Shown here one piece after another: positions 1 to 9,893 of a DNA stretch of 64,000 nucleotides. The stretch's first letter is position 1, and each line of letters begins with the position of its first letter. Source of the DNA: Phycisphaerales bacterium. Lineage in GTDB: Bacteria; Planctomycetota; Phycisphaerae; Phycisphaerales; JAGLTS01. The DNA is taken from positions 1-64,000 of the forward strand of contig JAGLTS010000045.1 in assembly GCA_023135165.1 (NCBI GenBank), given 5' to 3'. The translations under genes were made by a program, and so were the position numbers. Below the pieces are notes generated by a model. That model was not told the origin of the DNA. It saw only the letters and a program-made list of their open reading frames with translations, and made no database searches.

Positions 1-988
1 TCAAGCGCACCTCACCGTGGATCTGTACGTTCGGACAAAAGTAAGGCCCGGCGGCATGGATCACCGCGCGACTCAGTACGACCGGCGAAAGCGTCACATA
101 CGCGCCGCCGTCGAGGAGCACGTCAATGACCATCGCCTGGAGCATGCCTGCATCATCCACAGCCGTCCGATGATGGATGCGCGCCGGATGACGTTTCGTC
201 GTGACCGCGATGTCTTCGCTGCGGTCGTAGATGATCTTGACGGTGCGATTCGCCTTGACGGCAAGCAGCGCGGTGAGCAGCGCGATGACGGATGGGTAGT
301 CCTCTTTGCCGCCGAACGCACCGCCGGTGGGCGTCTGGATCACGCGGATGTCGTGCTCGCCGCGCCCCAGGCCAAGCATCAGTGCACTGTGCACGAAGTA
401 CGGGCATTGCATGCTGCCTCGCACCGTGACGACGCCCGCCTCGATCGACGCGATCATGCCCTGCGGTTCGAGGTAGATGTGCTCCTGCGCGCCGGTGCGG
501 TACTCGCCTTCGATGATGTGGGCAGCCGCGTCGAACACCGCCGCTGCATCACCCTTGACCACGTCGATGCGCTTGAACACGTTGTCATCGCCGTACTGGA
601 TCTGGCGCGGCGTCGAAGCCTGTGTGAAATCAAGCACCGGCTCGTCGGGATCAACAACGACCTCGACCGCCCGCACGGCCTGGCGAAGCGCATCACGCGA
701 CGGATGGGCGAGCAGCATCACCGGCTCGTGCACATGCCGAACGTAGCCGTCAGCCAGGATCGGTTGGTCGTGCTCGATGGCGGCAACGGCGTTGCTGCCC
801 GGGATGTCGCGCGCATCGACGATGACGAACTGTGACCAGTCGATCTCGCCGGCCATGCGGATGTCGCGGATTTGGCCGCGCGGTGACGGGCTGCGCACAA
901 CCATCCCCCAGAGGAAGTCGTCGAGCGGCAGATCATCGACGTACTGCTCCGCCCCGGTGAGCTTCGAGATGCCTTCACGGCGCTTCAT
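1..988 (-). CDS. Xanthine dehydrogenase-type molybdopterin-binding large subunit (partial, C-terminus outside window)
   Basis: Not in the ORF track because it runs off the edge. Reverse-strand translation from ATG at 988: MKRREGISKLTGAEQYVDDLPLDDFLWGMVVRSPSPRGQIRDI...EPQGMIASIEAGVVTVRGSMQCPYFVHSALMLGLGRGEHDIRVIQTPTGGAFGGKEDYPS, typical of the aldehyde oxidase/xanthine dehydrogenase family. Confidence 0.88.
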   Translation of the reverse strand, partial: MKRREGISKLTGAEQYVDDLPLDDFLWGMVVRSPSPRGQIRDIRMAGEIDWSQFVIVDARDIPGSNAVAAIEHDQPILADGYVRHVHEPVMLLAHPSRDALRQAVRAVEVVVDPDEPVLDFTQASTPRQIQYGDDNVFKRIDVVKGDAAAVFDAAAHIIEGEYRTGAQEHIYLEPQGMIASIEAGVVTVRGSMQCPYFVHSALMLGLGRGEHDIRVIQTPTGGAFGGKEDYPSVIALLTALLAVKANRTVKIIYDRSEDIAVTTKRHPARIHHRTAVDDAGMLQAMVIDVLLDGGAYVTLSPVVLSRAVIHAAGPYFCPNVQIHGEVRL

Positions 989-1101
989 GCGGTGGGTCCA
1001 GGGGTCCGGGGGGATTCGGTCGAGCCGGACAGGATACCCGGAACCGCGGTCGCCCTTGGCGACCTTCGTTCCGGCGTGGGGGATTGGGGGGCGTGGAGGC
1101 G

Positions 1102-2127
1102 CTATCCGCCGCGCTGGCGCGCTGTTGCCAAGTCGATGGCGAGCTTGATCGCTGCGACCATCGAGCCGGGGTTGGCTTGCCCTGTTCCTGCGATATCGAA
1201 TGCGGTGCCGTGGTCGGGACTGGTGCGGACGACCGGCAGGCCAAGCGTCGTGTTGACCGCGCAGTCCCATGCGAGGAGCTTGACGGGGATCAGCCCTTGA
1301 TCGTGGTACATGGCAACGACGAGATCGTACTTGCCGGCGACGGCAGCACCGAAGATCGTGTCGGCGGGAAACGGCCCGACCGCGTCGATCCCGTGGTTCC
1401 GAGCCAACTCGATCGCCGGGCTGATTACGCGGTACTCCTCATCGCCGAACAGCCCGCCTTCCGATGCGTGCGGGTTCAGACCACACACGGCGATCCTCGG
1501 CCGCTTGATCCCCATGTCCACGCATGCCTGATGTCCCAGGTCGATCGGATCGAACACACGGCCGATCGTCAGGACGTTGCGGATGTCCATCAGCGGCATG
1601 TGGATCGTTGCGAGCACGACGCGCAGCTTCGGAGCAACAAACATCATCGCGCTGCGCTTGGCGCGGTAGCGCGCTGCGAGCAACTCGGTATGCCCGGGCC
1701 AATTCTTGTGGGCGAGTCGCCAGGATTCCTTGCAGATCGGGGCGGTGACGATCGCATCCACGTGCCTGGGATGGTCGGCAGGGAGGAGCGAGTCGGTGAT
1801 GGCATCTTCGACGAACTGGAAGGACACGGCGCCGGCATCGCGCGTCGCGCCGACGTGACCGGGGGAGGCGAGCTCGAGCGAACACTCGTCGTAGTCGAGC
1901 ACAAGGACACCTTCGCGCGGCCAAGCGTGGGATGGAGCGGCGTCGTGTTGGGCGCGCCACCAGAAAGGCTCGATCTCAGCGAGGTCCGCAGCGTAGGCGA
2001 GCTGCTCGTTCAGGCCGAAGATGACGAACCTCGCCGACTCGCGGACAGACCGGTCGGCCAGCGCCTTGACGACGATCTCAGGCCCGATGCCGTACGGATC
2101 GCCCATGGTGATCGCGATGGTCAGCAT
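1102..2127 (-). CDS. pdxA: 4-hydroxythreonine-4-phosphate dehydrogenase PdxA
   Basis: MLTIAITMGDPYGIGPEIVVKAL...TAPICKESW...GHTELLA...MYHDQGLIPVKLL...GTAFDIAGTGQANPGSM; start trimmed to ATG 2127. Confidence 0.93.
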   Translation of the reverse strand: MLTIAITMGDPYGIGPEIVVKALADRSVRESARFVIFGLNEQLAYAADLAEIEPFWWRAQHDAAPSHAWPREGVLVLDYDECSLELASPGHVGATRDAGAVSFQFVEDAITDSLLPADHPRHVDAIVTAPICKESWRLAHKNWPGHTELLAARYRAKRSAMMFVAPKLRVVLATIHMPLMDIRNVLTIGRVFDPIDLGHQACVDMGIKRPRIAVCGLNPHASEGGLFGDEEYRVISPAIELARNHGIDAVGPFPADTIFGAAVAGKYDLVVAMYHDQGLIPVKLLAWDCAVNTTLGLPVVRTSPDHGTAFDIAGTGQANPGSMVAAIKLAIDLATARQRGG

Positions 2128-2324
2128 GTGGGCAATCCTACGGGAAAGCGGGCGGGGTGGCTGTGCATTACTGGTGTTCGAGGGAACCCGGAGCGACACG
2201 CTCCGGCTCGCCGACTGGCCCGTGCCGAGTTGCGGGCACTTGGCGGATCAGCGGGTGATGCTTGAGTCGGTCGATGCCCGCCCGTACCATCGGCCGCCCA
2301 CCACGCATCGAAAGGATGCCCGCC

Positions 2325-3992
2325 ATGCCTGACAATGACGCCCCCAAGTCGATGGAAGACCTCGTCGCGCTCTGCAAACGGCGAGGTTTCATCTACCCCG
2401 CCAGCGAGATCTACGGCGGACTCAACGGCTTCTGGGACTACGGCCCGCTGGGTACGGAGCTGAAGAACAATCTCCGCGACGCCTGGTGGAACGACATGGT
2501 CAAGTCGCCTCCCGTCGGTCCCAACGGCGAGCCGCTTGTCATCCTCGGCCTGGATTCGTCGATCATCCAGCACCCCAAGGTCTGGGAAGCCTCCGGCCAC
2601 GTCGGCGGGTTCAACGATCTCATGGTCGAGGACTCTGAGACGAAGAAGCGGTTCAGAGCGGATCACTTGCAGGGGATTTATCTACTTGAGCCGGCGGGGG
2701 ACATGAAAGTAGGTGAGCCTTACCTTGTTACATCGCTGATGGAAAGGGCCCCGGACCACACCCTTGTGGCCTCATCGCCTGCCGAAGCTCTGTCTATTCT
2801 GATCGCTGAGAGGAAGATGCAGAAGCTCATGGGGATCCGGGCACTCAAATCGAATCCACTCTCTGGCCACTCACTTGGCAAACCGCCCTATGCGGCTGTT
2901 TGGGTGGACACAGACCACGGCTCTCGATACGTGTACGCCGAGAGCGTGCCGATTGATGTACTTCAGTCCCTCCCCGGGAGTATCCCTTCGCCTTTTACCG
3001 GCGATAAAGGCGCGCTCGCCCAACCACGTCAGTTCAACCTGATGTTCCAGACGTACTACGGTGCGGTCTTCGATGAAGATCACAAGACGTATCTCCGGCC
3101 GGAGACGGCGCAGGGGATCTTTCTCAACTTCAAGAACGTTGTGGACACGATGCGCGTCAAGGTGCCGTTCGGCATTGCACAGATCGGCAAGGCGTTCCGC
3201 AACGAAGTCACACCACGCAACTTCATCTTCCGCTCACGCGAGTTCGAGCAGATGGAGATCGAGTTCTTCTGTCACGGCGATGATGCGCCCATGTGGTACG
3301 AGTACTGGTGCGAAGTGCGGAAGAACTGGTGGCAATCCGTCGGCCTGACCGGCGACAACATCCAGATGCGCCAGCATGAGAACGAAGAACTCGCACACTA
3401 TGCCAAGGACGGGTGCGGCACGTTCGACATCGAGTACCGCTTCCCCTTCACGCATCCCGGCTTCGGCGAACTCGAAGGCGTCGCGCACCGCTCCGACTTC
3501 GACCTGCGCCAGCACCGGGAGCACTCCGGCGCGAAGCTCGAGTACTTCGATCAGGAACGAAACGAGCGATACCTGCCGCACGTCATCGAACCGTCGGGCG
3601 GGTTGTCGCGCGGCGTTCTTGCACTGCTTTGTGAGGCATTCACGCCGACGCCGGAGCGCAAGGGCAGCAAATATGTGATGTGCTTCCACCCGCGCATGGC
3701 TCCGGTGAAGGCAGCGATCTTCCCGCTGGTGAACAAGGAAGGGATGCCCGAGATCGCTCGCAAGCTCTACGACGATCTGCGCACGCGCTGGCCGGTGCAG
3801 TTCGATGTCAAGCAGAGCATCGGCAAGCGCTACGCGCGCATGGATGAAGCGGGGACGCCTTACTGTTTCACGATTGACGGCGAGACGTTGGAAGATCAAA
3901 CGGTCACCGTGCGCGAGCGCGACACCGCGGATCAGAAACGCATTGCAATTGATCAGGTGGCGCGATATGTCGCGGACGAAACCGGAGGGTGA
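2325..3992 (+). CDS. glyQS: Glycine--tRNA ligase (dimeric type) with an atypical internal segment
   Basis: MEDLVALCKRRGFIYPASEIYGGLNGFWDYGPLGTELKNN...LRPETAQGIFLNFKNV...PFGIAQIGKAFRNEVTPRNFIFRSREFEQMEIEFFC, class II GlyRS motifs. Confidence 0.93.
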   Translation: MPDNDAPKSMEDLVALCKRRGFIYPASEIYGGLNGFWDYGPLGTELKNNLRDAWWNDMVKSPPVGPNGEPLVILGLDSSIIQHPKVWEASGHVGGFNDLMVEDSETKKRFRADHLQGIYLLEPAGDMKVGEPYLVTSLMERAPDHTLVASSPAEALSILIAERKMQKLMGIRALKSNPLSGHSLGKPPYAAVWVDTDHGSRYVYAESVPIDVLQSLPGSIPSPFTGDKGALAQPRQFNLMFQTYYGAVFDEDHKTYLRPETAQGIFLNFKNVVDTMRVKVPFGIAQIGKAFRNEVTPRNFIFRSREFEQMEIEFFCHGDDAPMWYEYWCEVRKNWWQSVGLTGDNIQMRQHENEELAHYAKDGCGTFDIEYRFPFTHPGFGELEGVAHRSDFDLRQHREHSGAKLEYFDQERNERYLPHVIEPSGGLSRGVLALLCEAFTPTPERKGSKYVMCFHPRMAPVKAAIFPLVNKEGMPEIARKLYDDLRTRWPVQFDVKQSIGKRYARMDEAGTPYCFTIDGETLEDQTVTVRERDTADQKRIAIDQVARYVADETGG

Positions 3993-4009
3993 GAAGGGGG
4001 ATACCCGGA

Positions 4010-4037
4010 CTTGCGCTGCGCTTCAGTCCGGCGTGGA
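4010..4037. terminator. Hairpin between convergent glyRS and DUF444 genes, possible bidirectional terminator
   Basis: CCGGACT-tgcgctgcgcttc-AGTCCGG inverted repeat between the two stop codons. Confidence 0.5.
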
Positions 4038-4039
4038 CG

Positions 4040-5146
4040 TCACTTGCCCGGCGAGAAGAACGTCTTGATCGAGTCGAGAATGTCTTCACGCGTGTTCACC
4101 CGGCTTGTGATGAGCCGATCGTCGCCTTCCTCGCCGTCGAAATGCTCGTGCAGGACGTTGATGAAGTTGCCCGAGCCGTACGCACTGGCGACCTGGCAGT
4201 AGCCGAATAGGTTGGCTGCTTCGAGCAGACGGCTCTTGAGCACCTCGACGCATTCTCGGTTGTCCATCTCCGATGAGTTGTCCCCATCAGAGAAGTGGAA
4301 CAGGTAGATGTTCCAATCGTTCGGATCGTAGTTCTGATCGAGCAGTTCAGAGCAGAGCTTGTAGGCGGAGCTGATGCGCGTGCCGCCATCCTCGCGCAGA
4401 TGAAAGAACGTGTCCCGGTCCACTTCGGCTGCGGATACATCATGGACGATGTAACGCGACTCGATACCCTCGTAGTTTCGGCGAAGCCATGCATCGATCC
4501 AGAACGCTTCGAGGCGGACGATCTCTTTCTGGTCCGACCCCATCGAGCCGGACACATCCATCATGTAGACGATGACGGCGTTGGATTGCGGGGCTTTGAC
4601 CTCGTTCCACGAACGGTAGCGCATGTCCCTGCGGATGGGCACGATGATCGGGTCATCGGGGTCGTAGATGCCCAATGCAATCTGCCTGCGAAGGGCTTCG
4701 CGGTAGGTGCGCTTGAAGTGGCGGAGCGTGTTCGGGCCGACGCGTCGGATGCCTGTGTAGCGATCCTTGACGGTGGTGATGCGGTGCTTGCCCTTGGGCT
4801 CGATGCGCGGCAATTCGAGTTCCTCGCCGAGGATGTCGGCAAGTTCATCGAGACTGACATCGACCTCCATGATGTGCTGCCCTTGCTCGGTGCCACCCTG
4901 GTTGTCGCCCTGGCCGTCCTGCGGTACGCCGTCGCCCGCTTCGCCTTCGCCCGAGCCGACGCCCGCGGAGTTGTCGCCGTAGCGGAAGGTGGGGATGTCG
5001 ATGTCGTGGATGGGGATGGAGACGTACCTGCCGCCCTCCTGGCCGATCATCTCGCCGCGCTGGAGGAACTTGCGGAGGTCCTTGCGGATTCGGCCTTTGA
5101 CGATTCCGCGGAAGCGTTGGTGATCCTGATCGATGCGACTGACCAT
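4040..5146 (-). CDS. DUF444 (YeaH/YhbH-like) protein with VWA-like domain
   Basis: [57 protein letters not shown]...[42 protein letters not shown]... Confidence 0.9.
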   Translation of the reverse strand: MVSRIDQDHQRFRGIVKGRIRKDLRKFLQRGEMIGQEGGRYVSIPIHDIDIPTFRYGDNSAGVGSGEGEAGDGVPQDGQGDNQGGTEQGQHIMEVDVSLDELADILGEELELPRIEPKGKHRITTVKDRYTGIRRVGPNTLRHFKRTYREALRRQIALGIYDPDDPIIVPIRRDMRYRSWNEVKAPQSNAVIVYMMDVSGSMGSDQKEIVRLEAFWIDAWLRRNYEGIESRYIVHDVSAAEVDRDTFFHLREDGGTRISSAYKLCSELLDQNYDPNDWNIYLFHFSDGDNSSEMDNRECVEVLKSRLLEAANLFGYCQVASAYGSGNFINVLHEHFDGEEGDDRLITSRVNTREDILDSIKTFFSPGK

Positions 5147-5358
5147 GTCGATGCCGCCTTCCCTGCTGCCGGTGCGCTCCCCCACTGATTCATACGATCG
5201 GCAGGATGCACCAGTCGAGTCGATGTGGAAATCGGATGAGGATCGCGGAACTGAGCATCCATCCGTGCACCCATTCGCGGGTTATCGGACCTATTCAGTC
5301 GTGTTGCGGTGACCCGAACACGTGCCTACAGTGGATATTGGCGAGAGAGGATGGCTTC

Positions 5359-5670
5359 ATGCCACTGCTGCCCTTTATTCGACGGAAGAAACGACGCGAG
5401 GCCGAGATGGAGGCCGGTCGCAACCTTTATCGCATCAGCGGAATGGGCATGGAACTGACCGGGGCAATCGTTGGAATGACGCTGCTGGGCCTGCTGGCGG
5501 ACCATTGGCTGGACACGTCGCCTTGGCTGCTCATCACCGGGGCTGCGGTCGGGCTCGTCGGCGGGTTCTACAACTTCCTCAAGCAGGCTCTGCGCGAGAA
5601 TCGACGGGCACTCCGCGATGTGCGCAGCGGTGACAAGGACACGCACGACGATGCCGCAGCCCAACGCTGA
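5359..5670 (+). CDS. AtpZ/AtpI-family F0F1 ATPase accessory membrane protein
   Basis: Two-TM small protein 'YRISGMGMELTGAIVGMTLLGLLADHWLDTSPWLLITGAAVGLVGGFYNFLKQ' directly upstream of atpB. Confidence 0.75.
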   Translation: MPLLPFIRRKKRREAEMEAGRNLYRISGMGMELTGAIVGMTLLGLLADHWLDTSPWLLITGAAVGLVGGFYNFLKQALRENRRALRDVRSGDKDTHDDAAAQR

Positions 5671-6097
5671 CCAGCCGACGCTCCACGCTCCCGCAGCCCG
5701 GCTGGTCACGGGTGTGGTCATTACATCGGTTGCGGCCGGCGTGATTGCGTACATCGTCGCGCTCATCACCCAACCAGACGCCGCGATGGATGCATGGTGG
5801 GCTACCCTGGTTGTTCTGCTCAGCGCGCTGGCGGGCACGATCTTCCTCATGACGCGAGGCAGCCGAACGATCGTCGAGTGGTCGGCAGCGTGGCTTGCCG
5901 CGACGGGCATCCGCCTCGCCGGCACCGTCCTTCTGGCCATCGGTGCGTACTTCCTCGTTGATCCGGACCCACTCGTCGGCGCACTGAGTCTTACCGGTGG
6001 TTACATTGCAGTCTTGATCGTCGAAGCGACGATACTGACGCGCGCGCTGCGACGGGCATGGGACGCCCGCACATCGGCTGCGGATCGCGTGGAGTAA
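5651..6097 (+). CDS. AtpI-like membrane protein in the atp operon
   Basis: Small 4-TM protein (MPQPNADQPTLHAPAARLVTGVVITSVAAGVIAYIVALIT...) overlapping the upstream gene and ending just before atpB. Confidence 0.55.
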   Translation: MPQPNADQPTLHAPAARLVTGVVITSVAAGVIAYIVALITQPDAAMDAWWATLVVLLSALAGTIFLMTRGSRTIVEWSAAWLAATGIRLAGTVLLAIGAYFLVDPDPLVGALSLTGGYIAVLIVEATILTRALRRAWDARTSAADRVE

Positions 6098-6102
6098 CGC
6101 CC

Positions 6103-7041
6103 ATGGACACGGCTGCGATCTCACCATCGCTCTTCACACTGGCGACAGAGAACAACCCCCTCCTGCACGTGCTGGATCATCCCTTCTCATGGGGTGAATC
6201 TTCCGGCGTCTGGTACTGGTCCTCGCACGTCGGGATGATCGCTCTCACCGGCTTGGTCATGCTCATCCTGTTCCCGCTGGTCGCGCGGAAGATCGCCACC
6301 GGGTCTAAAGCACAGGGCACAGTCCGCTACGTGACGCAAGGCAGCTTCGCCCATCTCGTCGAGGTGATCTGCGTCTACCTGCGCGATCAGGTCGTCAAGC
6401 CGGTCCTCGGCGAACGCACCGATCGCTTCATGCCCTACCTCTGGACGCTGTTCTTCTTCATCCTGCTGAACAATCTGCTCGGCATGATCCCGATCATGGA
6501 CCTGCTGTTCCTGGTCAAACCGAGCTGGCGAGGAGCGCACATCGCCCCGATCGGAGGCACCGCCACCGCCAACATCTGGGTCACGGGCGGGCTGGCGCTC
6601 GTCGCGTTTCTGGTCATCAACATCTCGGGCATCCGGGAACTCGGCGTCGCTGCGTACTGCAAGCACTTTCTCGGGGGTGCCCCGGCCTACCTCGCGCCGC
6701 TGATGATCCCCGTCGAGATCCTCGGCATGCTCGTCAAGCCCTCCGCGCTCATGATTCGTTTGTTCGCGAACATGAACGCCGGCCACATCCTGCTCGCGAC
6801 GCTGCTCATGTTCGTGAAAATGTCGTTCGAGGGGCTGGGGGCGGGAGGCGGGCTGGCGATCTCGATCCCGTCGATGCTCTTCGCGTTCGCGATCTATTTC
6901 CTGGAGATCTTCGTCGCGTTCCTCCAGGCGTTCATCTTCATGTTCCTGACGACGATCTTCATCAGCCAGTTCTCGCATCACGGCGAAGAACAGCATGAGC
7001 ATGACGACCGCGCCCACGGTGAACCGGTGGCGGCGCATTGA
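6103..7041 (+). CDS. atpB: F0F1 ATP synthase subunit a
   Basis: YLWTLFFFILLNNLLGMIP...VEILGMLVKPSALMIRLFANMNAGHILLATLL signature of subunit a. Confidence 0.95.
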   Translation: MDTAAISPSLFTLATENNPLLHVLDHPFSWGESSGVWYWSSHVGMIALTGLVMLILFPLVARKIATGSKAQGTVRYVTQGSFAHLVEVICVYLRDQVVKPVLGERTDRFMPYLWTLFFFILLNNLLGMIPIMDLLFLVKPSWRGAHIAPIGGTATANIWVTGGLALVAFLVINISGIRELGVAAYCKHFLGGAPAYLAPLMIPVEILGMLVKPSALMIRLFANMNAGHILLATLLMFVKMSFEGLGAGGGLAISIPSMLFAFAIYFLEIFVAFLQAFIFMFLTTIFISQFSHHGEEQHEHDDRAHGEPVAAH

Positions 7042-7152
7042 TCTGAGCGGAAAGGCCCCAGCCGGCGAGTGGAACGACCGGTCGTGCCCCATTGAGGGAA
7101 CGGGCCTCACCGACGCGATTCCACCGTGTCACGCAATCGAAAGAGGATTCTC

Positions 7153-7527
7153 ATGAGAAACATCATCTTCTTCGCCCTCACGGCATTCGCCGTGACGTGC
7201 CTCTTCGCCTCCTCCGCCGCACAGGCGCAGGAGGGACAAGAGATCACCAAAGAGCAGATCCAGATGGCCACGGCCGAGACCGTCACAACAGTCGGCATCA
7301 CCAACACGGCGGGCAAGGCCATCGGGGCCGGCCTGGGCGTGGGCCTCGCGCTCATCGGCGGCGGTCGAGGCATCGGCAACATCGGCGCGCGAGCCGTCGA
7401 AGCCATGGCGCGCCAGCCGGAAGTGGCCGGCCCGATCGGCACGAACATGATCATCTCCGCCGCGCTCATCGAAGGGGCGACGCTCTTCGCAGTCGTCGTC
7501 TCGCTCCTCATCATCATCTTGGCGTAG
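7153..7527 (+). CDS. atpE: F0F1 ATP synthase subunit c with N-terminal signal-like extension
   Basis: GAGLGVGLALIGGGRGIGNIGARAVEAMARQPEVAGPIGTNMIISAALIEGATLFAVVVSLLIIILA. Confidence 0.93.
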   Translation: MRNIIFFALTAFAVTCLFASSAAQAQEGQEITKEQIQMATAETVTTVGITNTAGKAIGAGLGVGLALIGGGRGIGNIGARAVEAMARQPEVAGPIGTNMIISAALIEGATLFAVVVSLLIIILA

Positions 7528-7584
7528 ACCAACACACACCGGCTCGGCGCTGAAGAAGCGCCGGGTCGGCTTTCCGATTCCAGC

Positions 7585-8313
7585 GTGCATCAAATCACGG
7601 AGATCGATCAGATGCAACGGATTCCGCTCCTCCTCCTCACCGTCGTCGGACTGGTTCTGGCACTCGGTTCACCCACCCTGGCGCAGCATGACGTGCAGCC
7701 GCCCACTGCGACATCGCACGAAAGCGCCGCACCGACCGACGATGCAGCCCACATCAGCGAGACGCCTCACGAGCAGGCGGGCCACGCAACTCATGCCCCG
7801 GAGGGCGATGTTCTGCCTCCATGGTGGCAGGGCGCCGCGCCGCTTCTCGCCGCGTGGATCGTCTTCGGCGCGGTTTTCATCGTCCTCGGCAAAACGGTTT
7901 GGCCGAAGATCCTCAGCGGGCTCAACGACCGTGAGCAGAAGATCAAGCAGGAGATCGAGTCCGCCGAGGCAGCCCGTCGCCAAGCGAACGAAGCGTTGGA
8001 GCAGTATCAGGCGAATCTCGCCGAGGCGCGTGCCGAGGCTGCGGCGATGATCGAGAAGACGCGCGCCGCGCAGCGAGCATTGGCGGATGAACTTCACCTG
8101 CAGTCCGAGCGGGAGCTTGCGGACATGAAGCAGCGTGCCACACAAGACATCGAGGCTGCCAAGCGTGCGGCGATGAGCGAGATCTACACGCTGATGGCCA
8201 ACCTCGCGACCAGCGTGGCGGGCAGAATCCTCGAACGCGAGATCAAGCCCGAGGACCACAAAGCCCTTGTGGACGATGCACTCAGTGAACTCGGCAGCTT
8301 CGGTCGAAACTGA
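7585..8313 (+). CDS. atpF: F0F1 ATP synthase subunit b with His-rich N-terminal extension
   Basis: TM 'LLAAWIVFGAVFIVLGKTVWPKILSGLNDREQKIKQEIESAEAARRQANEAL' followed by a long coiled coil; between atpE and atpH. Confidence 0.9.
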   Translation: MHQITEIDQMQRIPLLLLTVVGLVLALGSPTLAQHDVQPPTATSHESAAPTDDAAHISETPHEQAGHATHAPEGDVLPPWWQGAAPLLAAWIVFGAVFIVLGKTVWPKILSGLNDREQKIKQEIESAEAARRQANEALEQYQANLAEARAEAAAMIEKTRAAQRALADELHLQSERELADMKQRATQDIEAAKRAAMSEIYTLMANLATSVAGRILEREIKPEDHKALVDDALSELGSFGRN

Positions 8314-8344
8314 CCACTGACTCCTCCGCACGATTGGGTGACGC

Positions 8345-8956
8345 ATGATGATGGATGGACAGATCGACGCACTCGCCAGGGTCTACGCACAGAGCCTGCT
8401 TAACCTCGCCGACGAGGCGGGCGGCAGGGATCTCGTCACCGACATCGGCGAGGAGCTTGCGGACATCGTCAACCTCACTCGGGAAGATGCAAAGTTCAAG
8501 GAGTTTCTCAGCTCCATCATCCTGCCCGTCAAAGCGCGTGCAGCATCGCTTCGCCGAATCTTCGAATCGCGCGCAAGTGATCTGACGCTCCGGTTCCTGC
8601 TTGTCCTCAATCGCAAGGGCCGGCTCAACCATCTGCCATCCATCGAGCGTGCGTATCGGCAGCTTCGTGAGGAGCTGTTCGGGTACATCGCCGTCGGCGT
8701 GACGACATCGACAAGCCTCGATGCTGAACAGGTCGCCCAGATCACCAACCGCCTCCGCAACGCCCTGGGCAAGGAGCCAGTCATCTCCATAGCCGTTGAT
8801 CCGGAACTGATCGGCGGCATGACGCTCCAGATCGGCGACAAGTTCATCGATGCCTCGGTGCAGGCCCGTCTCCGACGTCTCGCCGACCGGCTCAAGACGA
8901 CCGGCGCCCAGACGATCCGTGACCGGGCGGACGATTTGATCGAATCGACGGGGTAA
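8345..8956 (+). CDS. atpH: F0F1 ATP synthase subunit delta
   Basis: MDGQIDALARVYAQSLLNLADEAG...LILPVKARAASLRRIF...FLLVLNRKGRLNHLPSIERAYRQL...DPELIGGMTLQIGDKFIDASVQARLRRL. Confidence 0.92.
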   Translation: MMMDGQIDALARVYAQSLLNLADEAGGRDLVTDIGEELADIVNLTREDAKFKEFLSSIILPVKARAASLRRIFESRASDLTLRFLLVLNRKGRLNHLPSIERAYRQLREELFGYIAVGVTTSTSLDAEQVAQITNRLRNALGKEPVISIAVDPELIGGMTLQIGDKFIDASVQARLRRLADRLKTTGAQTIRDRADDLIESTG

Positions 8957-9099
8957 CGGGCGGTTCACGCTCCATGTCAACCGCGCATCGAAGAGGCCCA
9001 AAGCCCGTTGCCGGTGGAACTCGTGGTAGACTGAGGCGTCCAACCACGAAGCGGTGTATGTGCGCCGCGCGATATCAACCCGTGATCGGGAGTTTGACC

Positions 9100-9855
9100 A
9101 TGAACTGGCTCATTCACATGACGTGCTTCGCTGGACTGTTCGCCTTTGCCGTCAGCGCTGTCCCCGCGTTCGCGCAGATGCCGTGCGACCATCACGAGCC
9201 GGTTCCGATGCTCACCGTGACCGGGCAGGCGGAGTTGGAACGGCCGGCCGACCAACTTCAGATGAGCCTCGCTGTCATCACTGAAGACGAAGAGGCGAAG
9301 TCCGCGGTGAGCGAGAACTCGCGCACGATGCGGCGCGTCATCGAAGCGCTGGAGCGCGCCGGCCTCGAAGAAGATGAATACGAGACGGGGCGCTTCTCGA
9401 TTCAGCCCAAGTACAGCAGAAGGCCACACAACGCGGACCGGGACTGGACCGCGAAGATCGTCGGCTACCGCGTTGAGAACATGCTGATCATCAAGACCAA
9501 GAAGCTCGAACTCATCGGCGAACTGATCGAGCGAGGCGTCCAAGCCGGCGCGAACAACGTCGGCTCGATCAACTTCGGCCTGGCGGACCGGCGCATGCAC
9601 CGCGGCGAGGCGATCCTTGAGGCGACGACGAACGCCAGAGCGGATGCCGACGCGCTCGCCGAGGCGGCGGGCGTGAAACTCGTGCGTGTGCTGTCAGTGA
9701 ACCTCGACGGCGCCGCCGCACCGCCGATCCCGTACCGGGGCGAGAAGATGATGATGGCCACACGCGGCGGCGAGTCGGATACCCCGCCGATTCAGCCCGG
9801 CGACGTCACCGTGCGAGCACACGTCACGATCGTCTACGAGATCGCAGACAACTGA
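9100..9855 (+). CDS. SIMPL domain (DUF541) secreted protein
   Basis: Signal peptide then 'LTVTGQAELERPADQLQMSLAVITEDEEAKSAVSENSRTMRRVIEALERAGLEEDEYETGRFSIQPKYS'. Confidence 0.85.
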   Translation: MNWLIHMTCFAGLFAFAVSAVPAFAQMPCDHHEPVPMLTVTGQAELERPADQLQMSLAVITEDEEAKSAVSENSRTMRRVIEALERAGLEEDEYETGRFSIQPKYSRRPHNADRDWTAKIVGYRVENMLIIKTKKLELIGELIERGVQAGANNVGSINFGLADRRMHRGEAILEATTNARADADALAEAAGVKLVRVLSVNLDGAAAPPIPYRGEKMMMATRGGESDTPPIQPGDVTVRAHVTIVYEIADN

Positions 9856-9860
9856 CCGGA

Positions 9861-9885
9861 CCTGCGTTGCGTAGCAACGCGGCTA
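9861..9885 (+). repeat. REP hairpin (left copy flanking the RAYT)
   Basis: CCTG-CGT-TGCGTAGCA-ACG-CGGCTA; perfect 7-bp stem GCGTTGC/GCAACGC. Confidence 0.8.
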
Positions 9886-9893
9886 TTGCGCCG

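Noticed and set aside
17-835. 272-aa plus-strand ORF
   Set aside because: Antisense to the clearly coding xanthine dehydrogenase subunit on the minus strand; Arg/His/Asp-rich GC artefact.
1084-2265. 393-aa plus-strand ORF
   Set aside because: Antisense to pdxA; low-complexity R/D/H composition, no recognisable motif.
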